In this document: positions 35,365-47,761 of the stretch, piece after piece
Layout: the number at the start of each line of letters is the position of its first letter
How positions within the stretch are numbered: the stretch's first letter is position 1
NCBI GenBank assembly: GCA_038503035.1
Contig: JAVSML010001155.1
Coordinates: forward strand, 372,001 to 436,000
Length of the DNA stretch: 64,000 nt
Source: Crocodylus rhombifer
Lineage: Eukaryota; Chordata; Crocodylia; Crocodylidae
Direction of reading: 5' to 3'
The notes under the pieces: generated by a model
The model's database searches: none
Told to the model about the DNA's origin: nothing
Seen by the model: the letters and a program-made list of their open reading frames with translations, nothing else
Made by a program: the position numbers and the translations under genes

Positions 35365-36024
35365 CAGGGGTGGGGAAAGTCCAGCCTGTGGGCCTGATCC
35401 AGCTGGCAGTGGACTCCATTTCCCAGCAGCCCCGCCCACATGGTTGGGGCTGGTCTCGGCGGAGACCCCAGCTGCAGCTATGCTATGAAAGCGCAAGACT
35501 GAGGTTGCCATGGAGACCAGCTCCAGCCATGCTGGCACAGTGCACAGCAGGACAGGGTAAGGGGCTGCTCTGGAGCAGCTTGGCCTGTGGCCAGGGCTGA
35601 CCTATGATCTGCAGCCTGCATGCTCCAGGCAGGGGTGTGCAGGCAGCAGTTCAGTGCTCTGCCCTGGCTCGGGACCACGTTGTCACCTCTGGAAGGAGCC
35701 AGAGCAGACCTGCAATTTGCAGTCTGTATGCTCTGGGCAGGAGCGTGCAGGCAGCAGATCGTGGCTGTGCCCTGGCTCTGGACCAGGCTGCCCCTGCTGC
35801 AAAATCCTAGCGGCTGTGGACATGGCATGCAGCAGCCCCTGCCCTGTCCTGCTGCGTGCCATATCAGCGTGGCTGGGGCCAGTCTCCACAGCAACGCTAA
35901 CCTTGTGCTATCATAGCGCAGCAGTGGCTGGAGTCTCCATGGAGACTGGCTCCAGCCATGTGGCCAGGAGCTGCTGGAAAAGGGAGTCCAGTTGCCAGCC
36001 AGATCTGTCATTTTGCCTACCCCA
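35365..36024. mobile_element. Foldback hAT element inside the LINE
   Basis: About 660 bp, starting CAGGGGTGGGGAAAGTCC and ending ATTTTGCCTACCCCA. Long inverted arms of about 220 bp (35365-35590 with 35800-36024) share, for example, CCAGCTGGCAGTGGACTCC and, on the other strand, GGCTGGCAACTGGACTCC; also CATGG(T/C)TGG(G/A)GC(T/C)GG / GCCAGTCTCC. The loop holds two direct units of about 107 bp (from 35599 and 35706), each with TGCAG.CTG.ATGCTC..GGCAGG and GTGCAGGCAGCAG. Interrupts reverse transcriptase of the host LINE. Frames up to 177 codons are artefacts of repetitive GC-rich sequence. The target duplication is obscured by changes at the right junction. Confidence 0.72.
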
Positions 36025-37144
36025 TCTTAGATCAATGAAGGCCACATAAAAACCTGTGTTTCCTGTGGAACTTCTGCCACTGTTTAGCAACAACAGTCAT
36101 GTCTATCGTACCTCCGAGTGGTCTTAAACCACATTGGGACTTGGGTGAATCTCCTCAGTTGTCTTTGATGTTAGAATCTCTGTTCAGGAGCCGTTGAAAG
36201 TGTTCCTTCCACCATGTTTTGATATTGGAGCTATTTTTGAAGCATGTTATTCCATCCTTGGACCTCAGAGGGATGACTCTTTGTGCACTTGGCCCATCAA
36301 TAACTTTGAACTGAAGAAAATACTTGTGTCATGGCAGTTAGCAAACTTTTGGATCTCTTTTACTTTGTCCTCTGACCACCTGTTCTTTTCCTCTCAAATT
36401 TTCCTTTGGATCTTGGTTTAATATGTTGATAACTGTCTTGCTTCTGTTCAGAGATGCTGTCATTTTGCAAAGCTTTTCAAGGATCGCCTTTTTTTTTCAG
36501 TGTGAATTTGAATTTCCCTATTACTCTCATTGACCTAGTTTTGATGTTTCTTTGTGGAGAAGCTTTGGGATTCTTCACCTGCCTCATGGGTTCCTTTCTT
36601 GAGGCTTTCCCAATGATCAGCGGTGTCAAGCTCATCAGAGAGTTTGAAGAGTTTCTCACTGAGGCACTACTGGATATGCTCACTTTAGCTGAGTCTTCCA
36701 AGCACTCAATATTCAACCTCTTCTGTGGTAGCTTCTTTTGTTTGTCACTTTTGGAATGATACAAATAGACATGATGGAGCTTATCAGATGACAATCCATC
36801 CAGCTGTTGTCTGTGCTGGTCCTGCGGACATTGCACTATTCCTGAGTATGCACTGTGATGCAGTCAGTCAGGTGGCAGTGGTTTGTGTGGGTGTGCATCC
36901 ATGAAATCTTCCACTTGCTGCTTTGTTGTTGCATAAAGAGTTTATGACGATGAGATCAAGTGCCAAACGCCTGCCCAGTCATCAGGATCAAGAGTTGGGC
37001 TGTATGCCCTGATGACTGTTGTATATTGTCTCGGTCAGCGGAAGATGAAGGGACACGAGATGCTCGTTGATGCCAACTGGACATTCTGGCATCTGTGTAT
37101 CAGTTTTGGTCTTGGTAGCAGAACCAACACTGGGGATATATGTC

Positions 37145-37167
37145 TTTTTTTTTTTTTTTTTTTTTTT
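37145..37167. repeat. T23 homopolymer
   Basis: Uninterrupted T run, read as a lysine run in the minus-strand LINE frame. It is either an expanded slippage tract or the tail of a small insertion. Confidence 0.9.
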
Positions 37168-38060
37168 GAATAAATGAAAAAGGTGTAGGCAGCAGCATGC
37201 TGTGTGAACTGCCCCTTTCCTGTATCACCAAGTGCGGCAATGTGAAATTGTCCAAGTTCTCTGAGCACAAGTCCTGTCATTCACTCTAGTCGTTCATTGT
37301 TAGGGTTGTCCATTAGGGTGTGGAAGCTCTGGGTTGCAAACCTTATTACTTCATTTGGACCACAGATAGTCATCCCATTAGACACAGTTTTCCAGTCAGG
37401 TGAAATGAGACAGGCTATGTATACAACACCTTTTCTAGCTACTTCCACATATGGGGTAGGCAGAGTGGATGCTAAATAGGTCTGCTCAGTCACGATTGCA
37501 GCTGTTAAATTACATATCTATCTCAGATCCAAATACAAAATGACTATCATGCAATCATTGTCTCCACAGAGGTATATGACTAGTGGTTTCCGATAATCAC
37601 TAGCACTTGCCCCTGTTACTGCTCACCCAATTACCTTAGGACTTGGTATTGAAGGGAGGTACCAGTGTGTGTATGTGTGTGTCTTCTTTTAACGTGGGGA
37701 TGTTGTTGCATATCAGGAACCACTCAACATTTTGTGGGAAGGAAACCTTAATGTGATAGCAAGGAAAACTTAGATGAGTGGAGGTTTCTATTCCACTGTG
37801 GCATTCAAGTGCCTTTGCAGTCATTGTGAAGTAGTCTTGATTCATCCACACCTGGTCTGCTATTGAAGACTTTTATTTTTAGTTTTGGATTGCTGCTAGT
37901 CTGGAAACCTTGTTCTTGACCTCGCCACTATGAGTAACCCTACCAGAAGTACAAAACTCCAGATGGCATTGCTTTCGAGGTCTTTTGTAGTACACGAGCC
38001 TTTCCCCCACATAAAGGTTACAATCCATGGAAGGATGTATAATACTGATATCAGGTCAGC

Positions 38061-41000
38061 CATACATAGAAGTAATTGATCTGCAGGTCATGCCGTATCT
38101 GTTTGAAATACACATTTAAAGTATGCGTGATCTTCATAACTGCAGGAAATAGCAGTTCTTATGCTGGAGCAAAAATATGAATATGTTTTTATGTATGAAA
38201 AGAGAGGAAACTCTGTTGTACTTTTAGAACATTTTGAGTTACTGATAAACTTTTTACTGAAAAGACTGTTCCCATGATAGAGCAGTTAATAAAATGTAAT
38301 TCAGCATATGCTTCTGGATTGGAAGGCCTTTTTCCTTGAAATTTCAACATTGATCAGTAATCAGGCATAAGTATAACATCAGGCATAAAAGTGCTTGTGC
38401 CTAAAAACATCCCTTAGAAATTATAAATTGTGAGGTATGGCCTCAAGTATTTCCAGTCCCTTTGTGATATTCTTTAAAAGCAAAAAATGTGTGGATTTTC
38501 AAGAACAAGGTTTTTAAGCTTAAAAGTCTTGAGCATATAATTAATACTAAACTATTCAGTTTGCATAAAAGCTGTTCATTTACACTTTTTTTAGTAGGTA
38601 ACCAAGAATTATGTTCAGTCTATTTACTTGTGTAAAGCTATGTATGCTATAATGCTTAAATAATGATTTTTATTAGTTGCTTCCTATATCTCCTAGATTA
38701 TAGTAGGTATTGTACAACTGTCCTTTTGCTGATTTAACTGCTTTTTAATCTTTAAATTATGCTAAAGCAGGCACTGAAATGTTGATTTCCATTTGTAGTC
38801 GTGTGTGTGTACATATATAACTGAAAATCTTGCTTATAGTATATGGAACCAGTGAAAGACTTTTGCCTTCAGTATTCCCTTCATTTCCAGCAAACTAAAA
38901 TTATAAGGGGGGAAAAGTGTGATTTGGCTTAATCAAATCATTTTGTTTTGGATTTGGTATTTATACTTTATATTTGATCATTACAACAGTGCCATGAAAA
39001 TTCTTTTAAAAGGGGAAATTTTTGAGATTTTCTGTTCTGAGCAGGACATGGAATGCTTTGTCCTAGTCAAGATGCCTATTTCAGTTTTTATTTCAAAATG
39101 GATTTGTCAAATTCACTTTCCCATAAAATGTTCCACTTTTTACAACTCTTGAGTTTCTAACCGTCTCTTTATTGTTGAAGCTTTACCACATATTAGCAAC
39201 CTCTTAACCTTTCTTGATTTCTGGGAGGGAGTTTTGTGGATGTTTTGCATTTCTGAGTCTTTTAGGGCCACCTTTTTGCACATGGAATACATATGTGGGG
39301 TGTTTTTTGTTTTTTTTTACTTGAAAAGTACAAATGGATTCAGATGTTTAGCTCTTTGTCTCTTGCTAGTTCTGGCTCACCTCAGTGCTTCAGCATGGCA
39401 CAGTCCAAACACGGTTTGTGAAAACAGAGCAGCTAGAGTTACTTGCAAGGCATTCTCTTGGGTATCGATAAAGTCTATCTCTGTTTATGTAATGAAATCA
39501 GGGAGCAAGGGTCTGCTGTAGTACTTTGCTGATGGGATTCCATCGGTGTTGTCTTTCAATGAAAAGACTGAATTTAATAAACCTTTAGTCTGCTTTTCTC
39601 TTTCTCATGGTGTGCTGCCTAGCCCTAATGGATTGCTGTTGATAATTTGGGGCTATTTTGTTTATGTAGTCTTAGAGCTTCTCTTGAAGCAGCTGGCTGG
39701 AAACTGAGATGAAGGCTGCTTTAATTCGCTTTTAATAAAAGATCAATGGGTTTATTGTGGAAAAATAGAATACAGATGTAAACTTTACCTGATAAAAGAA
39801 TTAAATGTGTGTTTAACCTTTCTTTCATGTTTGTTCAATGCTACTGGTACTTGACCCTCTTTGTTTTGGAGCCTATTATCTTTCTTTGGTGCTTTTCCAT
39901 TTTAAATTTGACTTGGACTGTAAAAATAAACTCTGCTGACATTTTTCATATCAAATGCTCACCAAATCCCTTGGATTTTTTCAAAATATTTAAGAAGTAA
40001 TCTCCAGACTAAAGTCTTTGCCCTTGCTCTGGGACAGAAGTTCAGAGCAGCTTCTGATTGGTTTTCATTTGGAATCTGTCAAACAAAAAAGGTGGTCTGG
40101 TGAGAGTTGTTAATGTAAGTGTGGTCGTGAGCCTGCCAATCCTGGCTCGAAAAGTTTCTAATGAAAATCCAGGAATATCGAACAGTATCCTCAATAAACG
40201 GGACAAGCGCAACTCTCCCTGTGTTTACAGGGAGACCATTCGAGCTAATCTAGGATGTTCAAAAGTAAATATGACGTTCATGTAAAACCGAATGTCATTA
40301 CCTATTTATGTGACAATAACTTAAATAAATAAAATACTTAAGAAAGTCTTTCTGTTATGTTTGTATTCGGTATACTTTTCATAACAACCAGTTGGGAAGA
40401 TATGCAGGGTTTTTTTTTTTTTCCTTTCTTAAGAGGACACCAAAATGTTTTGGTACTGATCCCTGTTGTGTATGTGATTCTAGCAAGAGGTAGTGAAGTG
40501 CTAGATGTTTTATTATCTGGAAATTTAAACCAAACTTTTTGTAACACGTAGTACAGACCTGAAGTACCCTGTTATTTTATGTCCCAAGAACATGGATTTG
40601 CATGTTCCTTTTGCATGACAATATTTAGCCCTTATACAAAAAAAGAAATACTTAAGGGATGCATTTTAGCACATGCAGTAAGGACATCTTAAAGATGGAA
40701 CTGCAAGCTTTACTTTCCAGAAACATTGTGTGCCTTCCTTATTGCATGCAAAATGCTATATGTAATGAGCTATATGTACATCATATTGGCAGGAGAAGAG
40801 GCTTTAACATGTGAAACTCAAGATATAAGGAGTCAGAATACAAGCATGTAGAGGTGATCTGTGAGGTGGCGGGATTCTTTTCCTTTGGAAGCTTTGCGTT
40901 TAAGAGTACTGAAGGAGGTCACTTCAGTACCCTTCTACTTGCAATGCTAGCAAGCTTTTTAACTTCCAAGGTTAAAGTAGCCAGAATGTGTTTTTCCATG

Positions 41001-42719
41001 GATAAAATGAAATTAATACTGAAATAGACTGTGCTTTAATAAGAAGCCTAAGGGAAATAAATCTTTTTGGAAACTTGTTTTTGAAATTGAATGCTGTTGT
41101 GATAACTGTAAATGTAACTCTGTAAAAGTTCTCTCTAGAGCTAGCATCCCCATTTGTGCTGGACTTCAAGTATGTTCTTAGTATTATTGATTTGCAGTTT
41201 AGGAAGTAATAAAGGTTGTGTCCTTGCAGTTCCTTACTGAATTAGAGGAAATATAAAACCTGTGTGTGTTCCAGCAACTTCTAAAAGAACAGGTGCTAAA
41301 ATACATAGAGTCATATCTGGCTAGATACCATGAGATTGATGTGCGTTTTCAATGCTGAAAGGGAGGTGTTTGCAAAATGATTTAATTTCACATTGAGATG
41401 TTCAGAATTAAATTATGTTGGGAAGAATATCATGCTTGATTTAAAAGAAAATGCACAAAAACCAAAAAACTCCAAAGTATTGTTATCAGAAGCCACAATA
41501 AAAGTGATTTTAGTGCGTGGTAGAGTTGTGTAGACTTTCAGGAAGCTGACCACTAAAAATGTTCCATGGATTCCTTGTTTTGAAAATTAATGTAAGCGTG
41601 CTAGCAAAGGGACTGTGTGGGAAATGCACAAACATGCCCCTGCATGCATCCCTTCTTCCACTGTCTGTGACATCACAGAATTTAGATTTCGATAATAGAG
41701 TGCATGTTAATACTGTAAAATGTGGTGAAAACATGTACGTAGTGTGTTTGAGCGAATACTTTAAAGGAGAAGAGAGGCTAACAAGAGAGTACTTCTCCTA
41801 CATTTTACCCTATTTATAATGCATGGTGAACTAAATGTCATAAAGTTATGACATTAGCTGTATTTTACAGATCCTTTGCAAGACAGGCAACTTTCAATCT
41901 TGTGCCAGTGAGAGGCTAAAGTTTCAGTATCTTATGAATTACCAACTCAGACATAAATGGCTGATTACTTTAGGATGTGTAGGAATCCCTCTTCACATTT
42001 CTAATATAAGGCATTTGCCTCTTGTTTTATTAGACGGCTGGGCATCTAGCTTCAACTGGACAAACACTGTGAGATGGTTAGATTAAATCTTGAAAAAGGA
42101 TGCAGAATTTTAACTAATATAAAATAATGATGATCCCTTTTTTATCTTCTGTTTAAAGTGTTTGGAATTTAAATCTTTTTCAGTCTTAAAAATTGAGATA
42201 TCACAGGAGAAAGTATATAGGGGTTTCTGAGATGATTCTAAGGACTGCAGAAGACTTATTCCTTCAGTACTACATACTTGGAACAATATCTTTGTGAACA
42301 CACTTTGAATATCATAGTTTGTTTTTCTACTAAGCTTCTACCTTGTACCTAGGAATGGAGATATTTGATGTCTTTCGCATGACTTTTATAGGTGCAACTT
42401 TGTACCTTCTTCAAAGGGTGTTTACTAGACACACTTTAAATTCCTATTTCAGTCATGTGATTTCCAGGGATCCTGGTGTTCTCTGTTTAAAAATCGTGAA
42501 TTCTCTGATTAAAACCTCCCAAATCCATGTTTTTCCATGATTAAAATGAAACACCACTAATATATATCAGTTGAAAATAATGTAGTTATTAAGATATTTA
42601 CAATTTTAAGGCAGTTTTGGTGCCTCAATCATTATAATAAAATAAATTCTAAATACCTATGCGTTTTGGCATTTCATTTGTGGGTTTTTATCATGAAAAA
42701 TAAGAATTGCCCCTTCCCC
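38061..42719. other. Long intronic stretch, no recognised feature
   Basis: 4.6 kb of AT-rich DNA. I looked for splice-bounded open segments and for CR1, hAT, MIR and SINE motifs and saw none convincing. There is a short GT/AT run near 38795-38820 and a T run at about 40410-40421. Confidence 0.5.
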
Positions 42720-42960
42720 CTTCATTCACCAGAATACAGGTCCAGCTGTGTCAGTCCCCTCGCTGCTTTGTGGCACACAGCAGCTCTGATAAGCCAGTGC
42801 CCTGCCCCGATCGTGCTGTTGCCCCTCACTCCCAACCCAAAGCCCTCTAGCCCTGCCAGTGCCGCTCACTCTCAACCTGCAAACCCCCAATCCTGCCATC
42901 TCTCAAACCTGACCCCCAGCCCTGCCAGCGCCCCTCACTCCTGACCTGCTCTCTTCCCTC
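42720..42960. repeat. Diverged C-rich minisatellite
   Basis: Degenerate tandem units built from GCCCCTCACTCCCAACC, TGCAAACCCCCAA and CAGCCCTGCCAG. The start phrase recurs at about 42820, 42865 and 42929. One 92-codon frame on the + strand is Pro/Ser/Ala repeat and not a real gene. Confidence 0.55.
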
Positions 42961-45340
42961 CCCAGCTCCTCAGTATGTAAGGAAGGGAGTAGTTGTATGG
43001 GGTAGGTGGGGGGCCAAGGCGATGTGACAGGAAGAGGAGGGTATGTGTCCCCCCAAAAATTTCTGCACCCACAGTGGGGTGCAGGGCTGCAGCCAGGCTG
43101 AACCAGCTCCGGGCAGGAGCTGCCTCCACAGCCCAGTGGGCAGGACCTGGTGAATGAGGGAGTATCATGCCACCATGGTGAGATGTGGCAGTGGTAGTGT
43201 GTCCTTACACTGCTGCTTTGAACATGAGATCTGATATGTTTGATGTAAATGCCTTTTTCACCTTTTCTGTTCTGAAGTTTTTTCTTTCTGTTGTTCTGGA
43301 CATATCAAAAGACAGACCTTTCCCCTTCCTTTAGAATCTCCCAACCTTAATTAGTTAGTTCTGTGCCTAAAATGTCACCATAAATCTTTAGAAATAATAA
43401 TCACTGTAATTTTATAGAGATATACATTTTTTATCTTAATTTTCACAAACAGGAGAAGTTCTTAAATTCCATACATTTTTAAGATCCAGTGAAAACACTT
43501 TTTTTGTGAAATCTTAATTTAGATAAATAACCGAGGAGTCTTTGCTCTAAGTGAGCAAGAGTTCAACTGCCCCTGTGCTTTAACTCTGTTGGAAAACAGC
43601 TCTGAGTGACAGCTACTAAATTTTTTTTCTTCTTTTGAGCATTGGGAGAAAAAAGTTTCCAAATCCATAAGTAATTATATATTTAATATAGACAGGTTTT
43701 TTTAATTCTGTCTAGCTGAAAAGGTGGTTTGTTTTCCAAATCCTCAATTTGTTTCATTTGAGAGCTAGTGACTTAAATGGTGCTTTTAATCATTGCACTC
43801 GCATATCTTTCAAGCGTTTCTCTTTAAAAGTATAACATTTCAAAGTGTGGCAAATAGTTGGCTTTATTTATATAATAAAACAATTTCCATTCTTTGGCTT
43901 GAGAGAATGCTCTAAAGCCATGAGGCTTAAGCTTATGCTTGAAATTGCAAGAATATTTTTTTTAATTTACTGTAGAAATTTGTTTTTAATAAAGCAGAAG
44001 TAGTTACAAGTTGATCCTATTTCTTTTTCAAATAAAAAAAAGTCAGTCAGGGTCATGTAGGGAGTGTTTAAAATACATATTCCATCATTTCTTTTAGGCA
44101 GCTGCTGTCTGCAGTATAATAGTAATGACTGGCACTCATCTTCAACTATGACTACTACTGATACTGGAAATCAGTTTCCACATGTAGGTTTCAGGAAATG
44201 TGCCAGGGCTAATTGGTGTCTACATTCCCTCTTACTGTCGGCCCAGGTGGCGTGATGATGTTCTGTTGCTTGTTCTGTGTCCTTCATAGCTGAGTGCCAA
44301 GCTGTCCTATCATGGGCTGTATTCTCCCAGGACATTAAGTCCAGCCTGGCAGACTATATGTGCCACTTAATGCAGTCCTTGTAGCAGAGTTTGGGATGCC
44401 CAACCTTCCTCTGCAGTAGGCCATCCTATATAAAAACTTTCAGGCTTGTTTGTAAATACAAAATCATCACTATAAGTTAGCAAAAAGCATTCATCCACAG
44501 AAACCTAAAAAAACCCCTAAATATAAGATGAATTGGTGATTGGGGTGACAAGTGTTGCTAGTGCATGGATTGACTGTTTGATCTTTAATAAAAAGAAGTG
44601 GAAGGAGTTGTAAAGTGTCAGAGGGACTTAACATTTCTAGAAACTTTAGGATGGTGAAGTGGGCAGCTGGATATAGTTGTCTGAAAGCTGGCTAGCTCAT
44701 CCAATTTTTTTTTCAAAGTTTAGTCTTTGAAATGACCTAATGGATTCTGTAGCATCCTTCCTCATTCTAACCGTTGTCTCTGTGTGGACATATGCATATG
44801 AAAGTTGCAAATCAGTATTTCAGTTGATGATTACTGTTTAGCTATCATCAGATGTGGTACTGTTAGGGTTTTGAAGTAATTGTTAGGAAGCAATTTATTG
44901 ACAGTAAGAAAAATAGGAGATTTTAAACCATGTATAGAGTTAAGTTGTACCAGAGTAGAAAGGAATCATGAAATCAAGTCTTCTGATTATTCAGGATCAA
45001 ATGTGTCACAGCATAAAACTTCGTTGGAAGTGGAAGAGCAGAACGTTGATGAGCTGGATCTTGTGAAAGATGTTTTCAAGGAGATGTATATCATTGAACT
45101 GTGGCTGTGTATACCACTGAATAACTTAAATTATTTCTATAAAAGAAGTTTCTATCATTTTGGGGGGCTAGAAAATGAAAAAATCAGCTGAATTTAAAAG
45201 ACAAAAAAAGTGCAGTTTGTTTTCTGCTAACACTTGCCTTCATTAAATCATGAAATTGTCAGAATCGTTGAGACAAGACCTTCTGACTGTCAGAAGGATT
45301 TGTCATAATTTGTCTTTACTTGTAGGTTTCCAAACCTGTA
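42961..45340. other. Intronic DNA, no recognised feature
   Basis: 42961-43180 continues the GC-rich insert without identifiable ends. The rest is AT-rich with no recognised gene. 44070-44430 is moderately GC-rich and unassigned. Confidence 0.45.
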
Positions 45341-46259
45341 ATAAACCCTGTGACAGGAGGCCTAGGCTTTCTGTCACTCTAAGGGGAGAAAATGCTGCAG
45401 CTAGGACTGAGGGCAGCTGGATAGATGCTAGCTTGGAGAGGGTAAGCAGTCAGAGATCACTGCTGACCAGGCAGGGAGCTGCACATTGAGAAAAAAAGGG
45501 AAACACCCACTGCCAGTCAGAAGACTATCATGTAGCATAAGCTGGCTGTAGGAGAACTGACAGATAGGAGCCAAAGCAGGCTCCCAGGGGCTTATGGACA
45601 GCACATGACTATTGCAACACCAGAGGCTATGGACAGCACATGACTATCGCAATGCCAGAGGCTCGGCCACAGTACAACAGGGAGGACCCTGCAAGACAGA
45701 CAAGGCACAGTGACTGCAACTAGGCTAGCAACAGAGTTCTCCCACCTCCTACCCCTGCCCTACTCCAGCCAGTCTAACAAGCTCGATTCAGAAGTGCCTG
45801 TGGGAAGGTGTGGAAGATGCATGATGGCAGGACCTGGGAGGCATTTAAGCCTGGGGTCTGAGCCAGATGAGGCAGCTTGGCTTTGTAAGAGGCAGGGGAA
45901 AGAGCTCCAGGCTTGGAAGACAGCAGGAAGGTGTCCTGACAGACTGTGGAGCTGCCTGGGCAATTGGAGCAAGGCGCTGAAGCATTTTCGGGGAATATGG
46001 GCCAGGGCAGAGGGGAAATCTGCCCAGGTATGGTCAAGATGCTGATTTCAGTTTGTGTTTGATGTTTGGACCCAGTGCAGAGTTTAGGTGGCAGCTAGAG
46101 GGCTTATTCTTTTGGAATAGTAAACCGAGCCACTTCCTTTGTGATAGCGTACTAGTGGTTCAGATGGGACTGGGAGGAGTGGTTTAAAGGTCTTGTTAGT
46201 GCCTGAGGAGCACATGACTGCCTTAAGCCTTGCCAGAAATCGGGCTCAAGGCACTGATT
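45341..46259. other. GC-rich block, unidentified
   Basis: Begins with CTGTGACAGGAGGCCTAGGC / TTTCTGTCACTCTAAGG, a short inverted pair. Chance frames of 70-111 codons occur on both strands. It may be part of one composite repeat running into the minisatellite and CR1 that follow. Confidence 0.3.
45593..45662. repeat. Tandem duplication, 2 x 35 bp
   Basis: Units start TATGGACAGCACATGACTAT at 45593 and 45628 and differ at only a few positions (TTGCAACACC vs TCGCAATGCC). The high similarity implies a recent duplication. Confidence 0.85.
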
Positions 46260-46600
46260 GGACCAGAGGACCCAAAGCCCTAGCAGGGCAGAGACAGGTC
46301 AGGAAGCCCAGCACTGCCCTAGAGAGGTGAGAACCAGGGCCACAGGCCTGAAGCCATTAAGGGGCATAACCATTGCCCGGGAGGGGTGAAAATCAGGGCC
46401 AAGGTCCCAAAGCCCACAAGGAGCATAACCATTGCTTGGGAGGAGAGAGAACCAGGGCTAGGGACCCATGGTCCAGAGGGGTGAGAGAGGGCCAGGAGCT
46501 CAAAGCCTTGAGGGGCAAGAGCAGGGCTCAGGGCCAAGAAGGGATGATAAGGGCAAGACAGTCGCTGGAGTCCAGAGCAGGTCCAGCATGGTGGGACTAA
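46260..46600. repeat. Minisatellite, about 60-bp diverged units
   Basis: Successive units carry GAACCAGGGCCA..GG, CCCAAAGCCC / CTGAAGCC, AGG(G/A)GCATAACCATTGC and TGGGAGG; the GCATAACCATTGC phrase recurs at about 46363 and 46424. Later units are more diverged (CAGGGCTCAGGGCCAAG). The array lies directly before the 5'-truncated CR1. Confidence 0.65.
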
Positions 46601-46662
46601 GCAGAAGTGTTCAACAAGAGAAAAGGGGCAGAGGTCAAAGAGACCAAGGCCCCAACAAGGGC

Positions 46663-47608
46663 AGTGGGGACCCCCAGGGCTTGGTCCTCGGGCCTGCACT
46701 GTTCAACATCTTCATCAGCGACTTGGACAAGGGGGTGAAAAGTACCTTGTTCAAATTAACGGATGACACTAAAGTGTGGGGAGAAGTGGGCATGCTAGAG
46801 GAGAAGGACAGTCTGCAACTAGATCTGGACAGGTTACAAGGGTGGGCGGATGAGAATAGGATGGGTTTCAACACTGACAAGTGCAAGGTGCTGCACCTGG
46901 GGAGGAAAAACCAGCAGCATACCTACAGGCTGGGGAACTCCCTTCTCGTCAGTGCAGAGGCAGAAAAGGATCTTAGCGTCATTATCGAGTCCAAGATGAA
47001 CATGGGCCGCCAATGTGGGGATGCAGTCAGGAAAGCTAACCACACCGATGCATCACGAGCAGGTCCAAGGAGGTGATTCTCCCCCTCTATGCAACATTGG
47101 TCAGACTGCAGTTGGAGTAGTGTCCAGTTCTGAGCTCTGTACTTGAGGAGGGATGTGGCCAGCATCAAGAGGGTCCAGAGGAGGGCCACTCACATGATCA
47201 GGGGGCAGCAAGGCAGGCCCTACGAAGAGAGGCTACAAGGGAAGGCTGAGAGGGGATCTGGTGGCCGTCTGTAAACTCGCCAAGGGGGACCAGCAGGCAG
47301 CGGGAGAGTCCCTGTTCCCCCAAGCACTGCTGGGAGTAACAAGAAATAATGGCCATAAGTTGACTGAGAGTAGATTCAGGCTAGACATCAGGAAGCACTA
47401 CTTCATAGTCAGGGCAGCTAGGATCTAGAACCAACTTCCAAGGCAAGTGGTGCTTGCTCCTACCCTGGGGGGTCTTCAAAAGGAGGCTAGATAATCACCT
47501 AGCCGGGGTTGTTTGACCCCAATACTCTTTCCTGCCCGTGGCAGGGGGTCGGACTTGATGATCTGCTCAGGTCCCTGCCGACCCTACCAACTATGAAACT
47601 ATGAAGGG
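46663..47608 (+). mobile_element. CR1 LINE, 5'-truncated, dead
   Basis: Forward CR1 starting inside reverse transcriptase. It reads DPQGLVLGPALFNIFISDLD (usual [11 protein letters not shown]), then KLTDDTKVWG, where the catalytic (Y/F)ADD has become LTDD (46756-46767), then LQGWADENRMGFNTDKCKVL, HLGRKNQQHTYRLG and KDLSVIIESKMNM. After a frame break come the C-terminal blocks seen as GRQQGRPYEERL-like sequence near 47205-47230 and RFRLDIRKHYFIVRAARI-like sequence near 47370-47420. The 3' end has CCTACCAACTATGAAACTATGAA, the CR1 tail. The catalytic substitution and shifts show it is inactive. Confidence 0.93.
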
Positions 47609-47761
47609 ATGTAAAGGTCTAGAATGGCCTGAGATGGGACTGGAGTTGAGTTTCTCTAAATTGACTAAATGGTAATACCTGCAAGACATGGCCGTGGCTG
47701 GAGCGGAGGTTACGGGCTGTGATTAGCCCATAAGCCAACAGGTATGCTGAGGCACATTATT

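Larger units (their letters stand above)
34940..38060 (-). mobile_element. RTE-like LINE, dead copy, split by an hAT insertion
   Basis: A minus-strand LINE of about 2.45 kb plus an inserted element. In transcript order: 5' region (about 38060-37500); endonuclease start with NPNNERLE then VLRELGQFHIAALGDTG (around 37190-37310); endonuclease end reading WMHTHTNHCHLTDCITV (36850-36900); a linker with KRLNIECLEDSAKVS (36650-36700); reverse transcriptase AFIDL before and KAFD-like sequence after the insertion; MTATILSNSS and VKQGC (35195-35274); and the catalytic box as YTDD instead of YADD (35019-35030). The layout and motifs match the LINE group whose proteins are often annotated as craniofacial-development-protein-2-like (RTE/BovB-related). 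Several frameshifts and stops occur. A T23 tract (37145-37167) interrupts the endonuclease. The copy ends soon after YTDD, so its 3' end is missing. Confidence 0.75.

Noticed and set aside
35478..36011. 177-codon minus-strand frame with repeated RSALA/CLHTPAWS peptides
   Set aside because: The peptide repeats mirror the 107-bp DNA duplication in the hAT foldback loop; not a gene.
36454..36759. 101-codon + frame rich in Phe/Leu, membrane-protein-like
   Set aside because: It is the antisense of the LINE linker whose minus strand carries the matching LINE motifs.
44880..45191. 103-codon + frame with an acidic stretch
   Set aside because: No similarity recognised, no consistent splice signals, and AT-rich surroundings; chance frame more likely.
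46260..46600. Collagen- or mucin-like repeat protein
   Set aside because: Diverged 60-bp units do not keep frame (unit length and indels vary) and stops occur in all phases.
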